Under the pieces are notes generated by a model. That model ran no database searches and was not told the DNA's origin. It saw nothing but the letters and a program-made list of their open reading frames with translations. From positions 992,001 to 1,056,000 of the forward strand of contig NZ_WMFA01000001.1 in assembly GCF_009856445.1 (NCBI RefSeq): a stretch of 64,000 nt of DNA. The letters run 5' to 3'. This DNA comes from Halobacillus litoralis. Lineage in GTDB: Bacteria; Bacillota; Bacilli; Bacillales; Halobacillaceae. Below are positions 33,565 through 45,778 of this stretch, in pieces; the stretch's first letter is position 1, and each line of letters starts with the position of its first letter. The position numbers and the translations under genes were made by a program.

Positions 33565-34590
33565 ATGATTACAATTAAAGGACTATCAAAGATATTCCAC
33601 ACGAAAGATCAGGATGTACGAGCTGTGGATGACTTAAGTCTTAACATTAACAAAGGGGAAATTTATGGGGTGATCGGCTATAGCGGTGCCGGTAAAAGTA
33701 CATTTATTCGTTTACTAAACCGGTTGGAAGACCCCACAGAAGGAAGCATTCTTGTCGATGATCAGGAACTCACTTCTTTGAGTAAAGGAAAATTAAGGTT
33801 GGCAAGACAAGAAATTGGAATGATCTTCCAACATTTCAACTTGCTTTGGTCGCGAACCGTTCATGATAATATCGCTTTTCCATTGGAAATTGCCGGTATC
33901 CCTAAAGCTGAAAGGCAGAAACGAGTCGATGAATTGATTGAATTGGTGGGATTGAAAGGACGTGGAGGTTCTTATCCATCCCAATTGAGTGGCGGACAAA
34001 AGCAGAGGGTGGGGATAGCCAGAGCACTTGCAAACAACCCTAAAGTTCTTTTGTGTGATGAAGCTACATCCGCCTTGGACCCAGAGACCACTGATTCGAT
34101 TCTTGATCTCCTTGTGGATATTAATGAAAAACTCGGCCTTACAATCGTTCTGATTACACATGAAATGCATGTAATACGCAAAATTTGTCATCAGGTGGCG
34201 GTTATGGAAGAAGGGAAGATTGTGGAGCAAGGGGAAGTGTTGGATGTCTTTCTCCATCCTCAAAAACCGGTAACGAAGAAGTTTGTGGATCAGGTGATGG
34301 GAGATCCGGAAAAAGAGACCTCCCTGCAGTTGATCAAAGATAATTACCGATCTGGAGAAATTATCCGTCTTCATTTTGTCGGAGATAGTACAAATCAAGC
34401 ACTCATCAGCGATTTATCCAGGAAGTTTGAAGTAGATGTCAACATTCTGCATGGGAAAATCACCCAGACGCAAAAGGGTGCGTATGGAACAATGTTTGTA
34501 CAGTTTGATGGAAATCAAAAAGAAGTCGAGCGTGCCATTGATTATATTGGGTCAACATCTGTAGAAGTGGAGGTGAATCCACATGTTTAA
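33565..34590 (+). CDS. metN: methionine ABC transporter ATP-binding protein
   Basis: A 341-residue ATPase energising methionine import. Walker A GYSGAGKST, signature LSGGQKQRVGIARAL, Walker B VLLCDEATSALDPE, and the C-terminal NIL regulatory domain (about residues 255-341), which binds methionine and inhibits transport. First gene of metNIQ, behind two SAM-I riboswitches. Its last bases overlap metI by 8 bp. Confidence 0.97.
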   Translation: MITIKGLSKIFHTKDQDVRAVDDLSLNINKGEIYGVIGYSGAGKSTFIRLLNRLEDPTEGSILVDDQELTSLSKGKLRLARQEIGMIFQHFNLLWSRTVHDNIAFPLEIAGIPKAERQKRVDELIELVGLKGRGGSYPSQLSGGQKQRVGIARALANNPKVLLCDEATSALDPETTDSILDLLVDINEKLGLTIVLITHEMHVIRKICHQVAVMEEGKIVEQGEVLDVFLHPQKPVTKKFVDQVMGDPEKETSLQLIKDNYRSGEIIRLHFVGDSTNQALISDLSRKFEVDVNILHGKITQTQKGAYGTMFVQFDGNQKEVERAIDYIGSTSVEVEVNPHV

Positions 34591-35251
34591 TGAATGGTTC
34601 CCGAACGTAAGAATGGAAGACATGATTACAGCTACAAATGAAACCCTCTACATGACTCTGGTTTCTGTCGCGGGTACGTTTGTTTTAGGTTTGCTATTGG
34701 GACTACTTCTTTATTTGACCGGCCCTGGGGGTCTTTGGGCAAACAAAACATTGAATTGGATCACTGCCTCTATCGTTAACATATTTAGAGCGATTCCTTT
34801 TATCATTCTCATTTTATTGTTGTTCCCGTTTACTGATTTTCTGATTGGAACTATTCGAGGGCCTCAAGCAGCGCTACCTGCACTAATTATTGGTGGAGCT
34901 CCATTCTATGCCCGTTTAGTGGAAATTGCTTTGAAAGAAGTCGATAAAGGTGTCGTGGAAGCCGCAAAATCTATGGGAGCTAAGTATTCGACCATCGTTT
35001 TCAAAGTATTGCTTCCGGAATCGATGCCAGCTCTGATATCAGGGATTACCGTAACAGCGATCGCATTGATTGGATACACCGCAGTAGCAGGTGCAATTGG
35101 ATCAGGTGGACTTGGCGACTTCGCTTATTTCTACGGCTTCCAAAGAAGTAATTTTGATGTTGTATTTATCTGTACCATTTTAATCATTTTGATTGTGTTT
35201 ATATTCCAATTCATCGGAGATGCGATCTCACGGAAATTGGATAAAAGATAA
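34583..35251 (+). CDS. metI: methionine ABC transporter permease
   Basis: A 222-residue inner membrane permease with five predicted helices. The ATPase-contact loop is EVDKGVVEAAKSMGAKYSTIVFKVLLPESMPAL, and the family segment GYTAVAGAIGSGGLGDFAYFYGFQR follows. Overlaps metN and lies 32 bp before metQ. Also named metP in Bacillus. Confidence 0.96.
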   Translation: MFNEWFPNVRMEDMITATNETLYMTLVSVAGTFVLGLLLGLLLYLTGPGGLWANKTLNWITASIVNIFRAIPFIILILLLFPFTDFLIGTIRGPQAALPALIIGGAPFYARLVEIALKEVDKGVVEAAKSMGAKYSTIVFKVLLPESMPALISGITVTAIALIGYTAVAGAIGSGGLGDFAYFYGFQRSNFDVVFICTILIILIVFIFQFIGDAISRKLDKR

Positions 35252-35283
35252 AGATAAAATAAAGAAAAGGGAGAGAATGAAAA

Positions 35284-36138
35284 ATGAAAAAAATCTGGAC
35301 GAGTTTAATCGCTGTATTGTTTATCCTAGTGCTCGCAGCTTGCGGGTCATCGAATGAGGAGGAAACTTCATCAGGATCTGAAGGTGAAGGTGATGCCAAA
35401 GAGATTAAGGTAGGAGCTACTAGTGTTCCTCACGCTGAAGTTCTTGAAAAAGCAAAACCTATGCTCGAAGAAAAAGGAATCACATTAGAGATTGAAGAAT
35501 ATCAGGATTATATTTTACCGAACCAAGACTTAGATGAAGGTCGAATCGATGCAAACTATTTCCAAACGATTCCTTATATGGAGACTCAAGAAGAAGAGAA
35601 AGGATATGACTTTGCAAACCTTGGCGGGATCCATATTGAGCCGATCGGAGTTTATTCTCAAAAGTATGAAAACCTGGAAGATGTGGAAGAGGGCACGACG
35701 TTAGTCATGAGTCGTTCCGTATCCACTCACGGACGAGTTCTTTCTCTCTTAGAAAAAGAGGGGCTGATCAAATTGGATGAAAGTGTTGAAAAAGTAGAAG
35801 CTACGGTACAGGATATTGTAGAAAACCCTAAAAACATCGAATTTGATACAGGTGTAGATGCAGCAAACCTTCCCCAGGTTTATCAACGTGAAGAAAACGT
35901 GCTTGTAGCTATTAATACAAATTATGCGATTGAAGCTGACTTGTCTCCAAGTGAAGATTCAATTATTCTCGAGGAATCTGACTCTCCATATGTAAACGTT
36001 GTTGCTGCTAATAGTGAAGATAAAGACAATGAAGCATTGAATACCCTTGTAGAAGTTCTTCGTTCTGATGAGATCGTAAACTTCATAAAAGAAGAATATG
36101 ACGGTGCTGTTGTGCCGGTATCAAGTGATGCTGAATAA
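35284..36138 (+). CDS. metQ: methionine-binding lipoprotein
   Basis: A 284-residue NlpA/MetQ lipoprotein. Signal peptide with lipobox LAAC near residue 20, then an acidic Ser/Glu/Gly linker. Binding domain begins IKVGATSVPHAEVLE and contains FQTIPYMET and NTNYAIEADLSPSEDSI. Third gene of metNIQ; a hairpin follows. The acidic linker is typical of extracellular lipoproteins in salt-adapted Bacillaceae. Confidence 0.96.
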   Translation: MKKIWTSLIAVLFILVLAACGSSNEEETSSGSEGEGDAKEIKVGATSVPHAEVLEKAKPMLEEKGITLEIEEYQDYILPNQDLDEGRIDANYFQTIPYMETQEEEKGYDFANLGGIHIEPIGVYSQKYENLEDVEEGTTLVMSRSVSTHGRVLSLLEKEGLIKLDESVEKVEATVQDIVENPKNIEFDTGVDAANLPQVYQREENVLVAINTNYAIEADLSPSEDSIILEESDSPYVNVVAANSEDKDNEALNTLVEVLRSDEIVNFIKEEYDGAVVPVSSDAE

Positions 36139-36151
36139 CGGATAAAATGGG

Positions 36152-36190
36152 TGGCTGCGGTTTATACTAACCGCAGTCACTTATTTTTAT
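36152..36190 (+). terminator. probable terminator of metNIQ
   Basis: GTGGCTGCGGTT and AACCGCAGTCAC pair with one mismatch around TATACT, followed by TTATTTTTATT. The next gene's ribosome site lies just beyond. Confidence 0.7.
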
Positions 36191-36204
36191 TGGGAGGTTT
36201 TCGT

Positions 36205-36570
36205 ATGCAGGAACAAAATATGACGTGGACGCAAACGTATTTACATGATTATAAAGAAGGAATGGGAGCCTTCAGAGAGCACATGCCGGAAGTTTCTCAT
36301 AAGTTCGATGAATTTACACAAGAATGCTTTAAAGAAGGGGAATTATCTAAAAAAGATAAGCAATTGATGGCATTAGGAATCAGCATCGTTGCACAGGATG
36401 TGTATTGCATGATTTACCACACGAAGGGCTGTGTCGATCAGGGAGCAACAGAGAAGGAAATATTAGAAGCTTGTGGTGTGGCTGCGGCATTTGGAGGAGG
36501 AGCAGCTTTGAGCCAGGCTGTAACACTTGTACAGGATGCATACATGGACTTGACGTCAACGGTCAATTGA
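36205..36570 (+). CDS. yurZ: carboxymuconolactone decarboxylase family protein YurZ
   Basis: A 121-residue AhpD-like protein: KDKQLMALGISIVAQDVYCMIYHTKGCVDQGATEKEILEACGVAAAFGGGAAL. The family's catalytic C-x-x-H appears as CMIYH, one residue longer than CxxC/CxxxH variants. Gene order metQ-yurZ-sufC equals B. subtilis. Start at 36205 follows GGGAGGTTTTC. Probable peroxidase/oxidative-stress role by family, not shown here. Confidence 0.87.
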   Translation: MQEQNMTWTQTYLHDYKEGMGAFREHMPEVSHKFDEFTQECFKEGELSKKDKQLMALGISIVAQDVYCMIYHTKGCVDQGATEKEILEACGVAAAFGGGAALSQAVTLVQDAYMDLTSTVN

Positions 36571-36784
36571 TCCACTTATTAGAAAATTCGAGAAAATCGG
36601 ATGTATTCTAAACACTCACCCGTAGTAACCGCTTACATTAGAGAAAAGAGTTTGATTTGGTGTATTTTAGAGTTTCAAAGGGCTTTGTTTGGGTATATTA
36701 TTTGTGGTACTTTAAATTGTGTAAATAATCTGAAAGGATTGATTCGTTATCAATGACGATCTGAATTTGAATTACACTGCTGAT

Positions 36785-36937
36785 ATGGAAAAAGCCATGC
36801 ACCAGTCTCATAACATGAGTTATGCGGAGTACAGCAGGAAGTTGGATACACGCTTGAAAGTAGAAGAGAAACGCCAACGTGAATTCGAAGAGAGTCAGAA
36901 AATGATTGCCCAAGTCGACCGTCAATTGCATAGATAA
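36785..36937 (+). CDS. small helical protein
   Basis: A 50-residue charged protein (MEKAMHQSHNMSYAEYSRKL, then VEEKRQREFEESQKMIAQ), all helical, ending before a strong terminator. The start is doubtful: in-frame codons extend upstream to a TGA near 36740, and TTG 36767 is possible; the AAAGGA at about 36735 is far from both. No family recognised. The region 36571-36784 shows nothing else. Confidence 0.45.
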   Translation: MEKAMHQSHNMSYAEYSRKLDTRLKVEEKRQREFEESQKMIAQVDRQLHR

Positions 36938-36953
36938 TTCATGACAGTAGATG

Positions 36954-36988
36954 AAAAAATCAGGTGTGTTTAGCCACCTGATTTTTTC
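36954..36988 (+). terminator. terminator upstream of suf
   Basis: AAATCAGGTG and CACCTGATTT form a 10-bp stem, A run before and T run after. Confidence 0.88.
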
Positions 36989-37179
36989 ATGTTATAATAC
37001 AGATGAAAATTGTAGAAATTTGTTTGTTATATGTCCGTTTCCACGTTTTCAACTAATGGGAAAAAGTTGATAACAAGCACTAAATGATATAAGATTATAA
37101 TGAGAATAAATTGAGAATAGTTCTTTGTTTCCGATTAACTTGGACATTCGATAAAAATAGATACTGGAGGTATTCATTT

Positions 37180-37959
37180 ATGGCAGGATCAACTTTAGAA
37201 ATCAAAGATCTTCACGTAGAAATTGAAGGTCAGGAAATCCTTAAAGGTGTTAATTTAACAATCAACGGTGGGGAATTCCACGCTGTTATGGGACCGAACG
37301 GAACCGGTAAATCCACGCTGGCTTCCGCAATCATGGGTCACCCTAAATATGAAGTGACAAAAGGTGAAGTATTACTTGACGGCGAAAACGTTCTTGAAAT
37401 GGAAGTGGACGAGCGAGCTCAAGCAGGTCTATTCCTTGCAATGCAATACCCTAGTGAAATCAGTGGTGTGACAAATTCTGATTTCCTTCGTTCTTCCGTT
37501 AACGCTCACCGTGAAGAAGGCGACGAAATCTCTCTTATGAAATTTATTAAAGAGATGGACGCGAAGATGGACACACTTGATATGGATAAAAACATGGCTC
37601 AGCGTTACCTTAATGAAGGTTTCTCCGGCGGTGAGAAAAAACGTAATGAAATCCTACAATTGATGATGATCCAACCGGCGATTGCCATTTTGGATGAAAT
37701 TGATTCAGGACTTGATATTGATGCCCTGAAAGTAGTTGCTAAAGGAATCAACGAAATGCGCAACGACGCTTTCGGCTGCTTGATCATTACTCACTACCAG
37801 CGTCTATTGAACTACATCACTCCTGATAAAGTACACGTTATGATGCAAGGACGTGTTGTCAAATCCGGTGGGCCAGAACTTTCCCAGCGTCTGGAAGAGG
37901 AAGGTTATGACTGGATTAAACAGGAACTTGGCATCGAAGACGAAACCGTTAACGCGTAA
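37180..37959 (+). CDS. sufC: Fe-S cluster assembly ATPase SufC
   Basis: A 259-residue ABC-type ATPase that drives SufB-SufD scaffolding. Walker A GPNGTGKST, Q-loop MQYPSEISGV, signature FSGGEKKRNEILQ, Walker B IAILDEIDSGLDIDALKVV. The frame opens at 37111, but ATG at 37180 has TGGAGGTATTC upstream. First gene of the sufCDSUB operon, the order and content found in B. subtilis. A sigma-A-like TTGATA/TAAGAT pair (17-bp spacer) is about 75 bp upstream. Confidence 0.97.
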   Translation: MAGSTLEIKDLHVEIEGQEILKGVNLTINGGEFHAVMGPNGTGKSTLASAIMGHPKYEVTKGEVLLDGENVLEMEVDERAQAGLFLAMQYPSEISGVTNSDFLRSSVNAHREEGDEISLMKFIKEMDAKMDTLDMDKNMAQRYLNEGFSGGEKKRNEILQLMMIQPAIAILDEIDSGLDIDALKVVAKGINEMRNDAFGCLIITHYQRLLNYITPDKVHVMMQGRVVKSGGPELSQRLEEEGYDWIKQELGIEDETVNA

Positions 37960-37978
37960 TTAAGATAGGAGGGTAATC

Positions 37979-40939
<2,961 letters not shown>

Positions 40940-40969
40940 GCTTTTCTATACCAAAAGGAGGTATATAAC

Positions 40970-42367
40970 ATGGCTAAAAAAGCGCCAGAAGTGGGAGAGT
41001 ATCAATACGGTTTCCACGAAAAAGATGTTTCGATTTTCCGTACGCAAAAAGGTTTGACGAAAGAAGTCGTTGAACAAATCTCCAACTATAAAGAAGAACC
41101 GAAATGGATGCTGGATTTCCGTTTGAAATCCTTGGAACAATTCTATAAAATGCCGATGCCTCAGTGGGGCGGCGATCTATCTGAGCTTAATTTCGATGAT
41201 ATCACGTATTATGTGAAGCCATCTGAACGTTCAGAGCGTTCATGGGATGAAGTCCCTGAAGAAATTAAGAACACATTCGACCGTCTTGGAATTCCGGAAG
41301 CCGAGCAGAAGTACCTTGCTGGTGTATCCGCTCAGTATGAGTCCGAGGTCGTTTATCACAATATGGAAAAAGACCTTGAAGATTTAGGTGTTATTTTCAA
41401 GGACACGGACTCTGCGCTTAAAGAGAATGAAGATCTTTTCAAAGAGTATTTCGGTAAAGTTATTCCACCGTCTGATAACAAATTCGCAGCGTTGAACTCT
41501 GCGGTTTGGTCCGGAGGTTCCTTCATCTATGTACCGAAAGATACGAAAGTAGAAACGCCTTTGCAAGCATACTTCCGTATTAACTCTGAGAACATGGGTC
41601 AATTCGAGCGTACGTTGATCATTGCTGACGAAGGATCTTCTGTTCACTACGTAGAAGGCTGTACAGCACCAACCTATTCTTCCAGCTCTCTGCACAGTGC
41701 CGTTGTAGAAATCTTCGTTAAAGATAACGCTTATTGCCGTTATACAACGATCCAAAACTGGGCGAACAACGTGTATAACCTTGTAACGAAGCGTGCGGTT
41801 GCAGAGTCAAACGCTACGATGGAATGGGTTGATGGAAACCTAGGTTCCAAACTGACGATGAAGTATCCTGCTGTTCTTCTTAAAGGTGAAGGAGCGCGTG
41901 GTATGACACTTTCCATCGCTCTCGCTGGTAAAGGGCAGCACCAGGATGCCGGTGCTAAAATGCACCACCTTGCGCCGAACACATCTTCTACAATCGTTTC
42001 TAAATCCATCTCTAAACATGGTGGTAAAGTAACGTATCGCGGAATTGTTCAATTCGGACGTAAAGCTGAAGGTGCTCGTTCCAATGTTGAGTGTGATACG
42101 CTTATCATGGATAATGAGTCCACATCCGATACGATCCCTTATAACGAAATCATGAACGAGAACATCTCTCTAGAGCACGAAGCGAAAGTTTCTAAAGTCT
42201 CCGAAGAGCAGTTGTTCTACCTGATGAGTCGTGGTCTTTCTGAAGAAGAAGCTACAGAAATGATCGTCATGGGCTTCATTGAACCGTTCACTAAAGAGCT
42301 CCCAATGGAGTATGCCGTAGAAATGAACCGTCTCATTAAATTTGAAATGGAAGGTTCCATCGGTTAA
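40970..42367 (+). CDS. sufB: Fe-S cluster assembly protein SufB
   Basis: A 465-residue scaffold subunit. Family blocks [27 protein letters not shown] (catalytic Cys region), [17 protein letters not shown]-like segment, [23 protein letters not shown] and the end [24 protein letters not shown]. Ends the suf operon. The preceding AAAAGGAGG is strong. A terminator follows, then a long repeat element. Confidence 0.97.
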   Translation: MAKKAPEVGEYQYGFHEKDVSIFRTQKGLTKEVVEQISNYKEEPKWMLDFRLKSLEQFYKMPMPQWGGDLSELNFDDITYYVKPSERSERSWDEVPEEIKNTFDRLGIPEAEQKYLAGVSAQYESEVVYHNMEKDLEDLGVIFKDTDSALKENEDLFKEYFGKVIPPSDNKFAALNSAVWSGGSFIYVPKDTKVETPLQAYFRINSENMGQFERTLIIADEGSSVHYVEGCTAPTYSSSSLHSAVVEIFVKDNAYCRYTTIQNWANNVYNLVTKRAVAESNATMEWVDGNLGSKLTMKYPAVLLKGEGARGMTLSIALAGKGQHQDAGAKMHHLAPNTSSTIVSKSISKHGGKVTYRGIVQFGRKAEGARSNVECDTLIMDNESTSDTIPYNEIMNENISLEHEAKVSKVSEEQLFYLMSRGLSEEEATEMIVMGFIEPFTKELPMEYAVEMNRLIKFEMEGSIG

Positions 42368-42377
42368 TAAAAGATAT

Positions 42378-42412
42378 AAAGCCGTGCAGATATCATCTGC
42401 ACGGCTTTTTCA
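42378..42412 (+). terminator. terminator of sufCDSUB
   Basis: AAAGCCGTGCAGAT and ATCTGCACGGCTTT form a perfect 14-bp stem, followed by a T run. Confidence 0.93.
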
Positions 42413-42458
42413 TCGTCATCTGGTAAACTGATGGTGATTAATGGATATTAAAGTATAT

Positions 42459-43034
42459 GGCAGGTTTCTTGAAGACTCAGTTTCGAGATTTTTGTGAGAG
42501 TTTAGGGCTCCGGGAAAAGGTTCGCTTTCCATGGGGTGGGCGGTGAGCCTCCTCAGGCTACGCCTTCCGGGGTCTCACCTGTCCCACACGTCCCATAGGA
42601 GTCTCACCGTTTCCCTCCGCCCCTTTACCATGGAATAGATTCTCGAAACCAACACTAAAAGGCAGCTCTTATGATTTTGATAGGCAGATTATAGAACCCC
42701 TACACTTATAAGTGAGGTTCTAATCCTTCCCACCTAGGCAGGCATAAAGGGCTTTGTATCAAGCAATTACGCTTTCTAAACGTCCACTGGATAGAGTGCA
42801 TATTATCCATTTCCTATAAACATATAAGCTAACTTTCCAAGTAGTGGTTTCGAGAATCTTCCTTGGCAAAGGGGCGGAGGGGAATGGCGAGACTCCTGCG
42901 GGAAAAAAGTGCTTGGTGAGACCCCACAGGACGCAGTCCGAGGAGGCTCACCGCGCTCCCGCGGAAAGCGAGCTATTCCCCGCAGCCCCCGTCACTCAAC
43001 AAAAGTCTCGAAACTGAATCTTACTAAAGGGAGC
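42459..43034 (+). repeat. intergenic element copy 4 (full two-arm form)
   Basis: This occupies the 776-bp gene-free gap after suf. Outer ends: GGCAGGTTTCTTGAAGACTC through CGAGA at 42459-42488, and TCTCGAAACTGAATC plus ACTAAAGGGAGC at 43006-43034. Inside, arm B (about 42500-42630, TCCGGGAAAAGGTTCGC, CAGGCTACGCCTTCCGGGG) and an inverted arm A (about 42865-43000, AGACTCCTGCGGG, GGACGCAGTCCGAGG) each end in an inner TCTCGAAACC or GGTTTCGAGA. A non-GC-rich middle of about 195 bp (42651-42845) lies between. No credible coding frame. Its core is the inverse of copy 5. Confidence 0.88.
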
Positions 43035-43143
43035 TTATCTATAATTAAAGGGGATGTTTGGTACTCCATTGTAGGCAAGATGTTTTATGAATACAAAACA
43101 TGATACTATAATATTATCTATTAAGAGTTAAGGAAGATTCGAT

Positions 43144-43956
43144 ATGTTTTTGATTATGTTTGTTATCGGTTTAATCACAGCCCTGGTCGGCAGTGTCGCA
43201 GGTCTTGGTGGAGGCGTTATTTTAGTTCCTGTTCTCCTATTTTTAGGTGATCATTTTGCTTCCTTCAATTGGGTTACCCCGCAGACAATTGTGGGAATAT
43301 CTTTAGTTGTGATGATTTTTACAGGAATGTCTTCAGCCATTTCTTACATGAAACACCAACGAGTGGACAAAAAAATTGGACTGGTTTTTTTAAGTGGCAG
43401 TATTCCGGGAGGTATTTTAGGATCTTGGTTAAACCAATTTTTTGAAACGGATGGTTTTTCGCTTTTCTTCGGGATTGTGATGATTGCAGTTTCTTTGTTG
43501 TTTTTCATACCAAGAAGACCATCAGGTCATTCCTTGTTTAAAACAGGGATGTCCAGAGAAAAAACAGTGGATGGGAAAGTTTATAAGTACCGGATGCCTT
43601 TTTGGGTTGGGTTTTTCTTATCGTTTTGCGTAGGAATGTTATCTGGTTTATTAGGCATAGGTGGAGGATCTTTAATGGTCCCAGCCATGATTTTATTATT
43701 AAACATTCCCCCTCACATAGCGACAGCAACTTCTATGTTCATGATTTTTTTTGCAAGTATAACAAGTTCTGCGACACATGTACTTTTAGGTCATGTGGAA
43801 TGGAGTCATACGCTCTGGTTTATTCCAGGAGCTTATTTAGGTGGAACGCTTGGGGCATGGGTGAATCGACGACTTGATGGACAAGTGGTGGAAAGATTCC
43901 TGAGAGTGCTGCTCGTATTGATTGGCATTCGTTTAATTTGGCAAGGTTTAGGGTGA
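43144..43956 (+). CDS. yunE: TauE/SafE-family membrane transporter, YunE-like
   Basis: A 270-residue protein with about eight helices. The two TauE repeats start IGLITALVGSVAGLGGGVILVPVLLF and LSFCVGMLSGLLGIGGGSLMVPAMILL. The family is linked to sulfite or organosulfur export, but specificity is unknown. Its position before yunD matches B. subtilis YunE, though the transcription units are reordered. The upstream 110 bp after the repeat contain no clear site. Confidence 0.85.
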   Translation: MFLIMFVIGLITALVGSVAGLGGGVILVPVLLFLGDHFASFNWVTPQTIVGISLVVMIFTGMSSAISYMKHQRVDKKIGLVFLSGSIPGGILGSWLNQFFETDGFSLFFGIVMIAVSLLFFIPRRPSGHSLFKTGMSREKTVDGKVYKYRMPFWVGFFLSFCVGMLSGLLGIGGGSLMVPAMILLLNIPPHIATATSMFMIFFASITSSATHVLLGHVEWSHTLWFIPGAYLGGTLGAWVNRRLDGQVVERFLRVLLVLIGIRLIWQGLG

Positions 43957-43967
43957 GGAGACTGATG

Positions 43968-45353
43968 ATGAAGGAAAAATTATACTTTTACTATACAAGC
44001 GATCTGCACAGTCACTTTGAAAATTGGCCACAAATCGTCGGGTACTTTAATGAACAGAAGAGGAAACATGAAGAAAAGGGCGAAGAATGCTGGCTTTTCG
44101 ATAATGGCGACCATGTTGATCGTTTCCATCCTATTGCAGAAGGTTTGATGGGAAAAGGCAATGTTGAACTGTTGAATGACGCTGGATATGATGTGGCAAC
44201 GATCGGAAATAATGAGGGCATCACTTTAGCGAGTGAAGATCTTCATTCCTTATACGATCATGCGAATTTTCGTGTCGTTTGTGCCAATTTGGATTGTAAG
44301 AGCTCCTCTTCACCTGCCTGGTTAAAACCCTATCACATTCTGGAGTCCAAATATGGGACGAAAATCGGAGTATTAGGTTTGACCGCCCCGTTTCAAGCGT
44401 TTTACCGACAGCTGGGATGGGATGTGCTTTCTCCTTTTGAAATTTTGGATGGGATTATTGAAGAGTTGAGAAACCAAACGGATATCATAATCTTATTATC
44501 ACACCTTGGGATAAATGAAGACGAAGAAATTGCGAGGCGTTATTCGGACATCGATATTATCATCGGCGGGCACACTCACCACCTTTTCAAGAACGGGGAG
44601 TATATTGAGGGCGCTTTGTTGACTGCAGCAGGTAAACACGGGACGCATCTCGGTGAAGTCTCTGTGGAATGGAACATCGACACTCGCCATCTGGAAAAGA
44701 AAGAGGCTTATGCTATACCAACGGAGCAGTTGAAAAAAGATGATGGAGTAACAAAAAAAGTGAAAGAGATTCGTTCTAAGGCCGTTCATGAACTGGGAAC
44801 TCCCGTGGCATATCTCCGTGAACCGCTCCACATTGCATGGTTTCAGGACACCCCTCTTATGAACCGCTTGACTGAGCAATTACGCTTATGGACATCGGCG
44901 GATATAGCGATGTTAAATGCGGGGGTCCTTTTAGATCATTTATCTGCTGGAGAAATTACTTATGAAGATATTCATCGTATTTGTCCCCACCCGATGAATC
45001 CCTGTCTTGTGGAATTGAAAGGGGATGAACTTCTGGAAGTGATTCGAGCGGCTCATACGAAAGAACTGACAGAAATAAGGCTGAAAGGCTTTGGGTTCAG
45101 GGGCGAAGTAATCGGAAAGATGGTTTTTGCGGGAATTGAGATAGAAATAGGGATAGATGATGATGGAGGTGAACATGTAAAGCGTGTCACCTTTGAAGGG
45201 GAACCAATTGATTACGAGCGGACCTATCAATTTGCTACAGCGGACACATTTACATTTGGCCGGTTCTTTCCTGAAATCGCCTATGCTAAGTCAAAAAAAT
45301 ACTTTATGCCTGAACTATTGCGTGATCTTTTGTCTGAAGCACTTAAATCATAA
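43968..45353 (+). CDS. yunD: metallophosphatase / 5'-nucleotidase family protein YunD
   Basis: A 461-residue two-domain protein. N-terminal calcineurin-like phosphatase: YYTSDLHSHFENW (D-x-H), LFDNGDHVDR, IGNNEG (GNHE variant with Asn), LSHLG and IGGHTHH. C-terminal 5'-nucleotidase domain with MLNAGVLLDHL and the substrate stacking region. No signal peptide, so it is intracellular like B. subtilis YunD. ATG at 43965 or 43968; GAGGAG is 4-7 nt upstream. The first 19 nt nearly touch yunE (9-bp gap), suggesting coupling. Confidence 0.88.
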   Translation: MKEKLYFYYTSDLHSHFENWPQIVGYFNEQKRKHEEKGEECWLFDNGDHVDRFHPIAEGLMGKGNVELLNDAGYDVATIGNNEGITLASEDLHSLYDHANFRVVCANLDCKSSSSPAWLKPYHILESKYGTKIGVLGLTAPFQAFYRQLGWDVLSPFEILDGIIEELRNQTDIIILLSHLGINEDEEIARRYSDIDIIIGGHTHHLFKNGEYIEGALLTAAGKHGTHLGEVSVEWNIDTRHLEKKEAYAIPTEQLKKDDGVTKKVKEIRSKAVHELGTPVAYLREPLHIAWFQDTPLMNRLTEQLRLWTSADIAMLNAGVLLDHLSAGEITYEDIHRICPHPMNPCLVELKGDELLEVIRAAHTKELTEIRLKGFGFRGEVIGKMVFAGIEIEIGIDDDGGEHVKRVTFEGEPIDYERTYQFATADTFTFGRFFPEIAYAKSKKYFMPELLRDLLSEALKS

Positions 45354-45358
45354 CACTG

Positions 45359-45388
45359 AGAGCTACCTTTATAGGTAGCTCTCTTACA
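45359..45388 (+). terminator. terminator of yunE-yunD
   Basis: GAGAGCTACCT and AGGTAGCTCTC form a perfect 11-bp stem with a TTAT loop; the T run is short (TTAC). Confidence 0.7.
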
Positions 45389-45411
45389 TAATGGATCGTT
45401 AGGAGCTTATT

Positions 45412-45728
45412 ATGAGAGTCGTTGCTACAAATTCCCTAGTACCAGGTGCTGTTTTAGCTAAAACCATTTACAATGAAAATAGTCGAGCACTTCTCCAACA
45501 AGGTGTCGCTTTTACACCTAGGATGGTTGTATTGCGGTCTATCTCAACGGGGTATCTGTTCAATTGGATGATGGACGTGAAGCGATCGTTGTAAAACAGA
45601 ACTCATACTTATGTGATCGCCCGGTAATAAGGGAAATTAAAAGAGATGGAACAAGGGGGCGGGACATCGACTTGTCTAAAGAATTAAATATTATGATAGC
45701 GAATTGTCATCTGACCTCGGTAAGTTGA
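45412..45728 (+). pseudogene. HD-GYP phosphodiesterase remnant lacking its catalytic domain
   Basis: In frame 45412-45540 the reading MRVVATNSLVPGAVLAKTIY, then RALLQQGVAFTPRMVVLR, matches the N-terminal domain that precedes HD-GYP domains. In a different frame, 45537-45728, VYLNGVSVQLDDGREAIVVK, then QNSYLCDRPVIREIKRDGT and the stop, matches the C-terminal segment that follows HD-GYP (GTxVxLNDGxxAVVVKxN). The roughly 200-residue catalytic part with the HD and GYP motifs is missing and the two ends are fused out of frame. It is a decayed gene between yunD and yunB. RBS TTAGGAG is intact. Confidence 0.82.
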
Positions 45729-45778
45729 TGCTTAAACCCTTCTTTTCTTTCATATAGATAGATGAGGAGGGTTGTTCT

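Noticed and set aside
33793-34398. Open frame of 201 codons on the minus strand inside metN
   Set aside because: Antisense to the Walker and signature motifs of metN; composition is not protein-like.
36598-36784. Promoter or small gene in the yurZ-suf gap
   Set aside because: No strong -35/-10 pair or ribosome site was found there; only the small frame at 36785 is kept.
42459-43034. Possible CRISPR array or insertion sequence in the suf-yunE gap
   Set aside because: No regular spacers, no transposase, and the structure is two inverted arms around a middle segment.
42909-43103. Short open frames in the repeat arms (also at 58265-58453, 2104-2352 and 56325-56525)
   Set aside because: They translate the same GC-rich arm and recur with it in every copy; length and frame are not conserved, so they reflect the repeat and not a gene.
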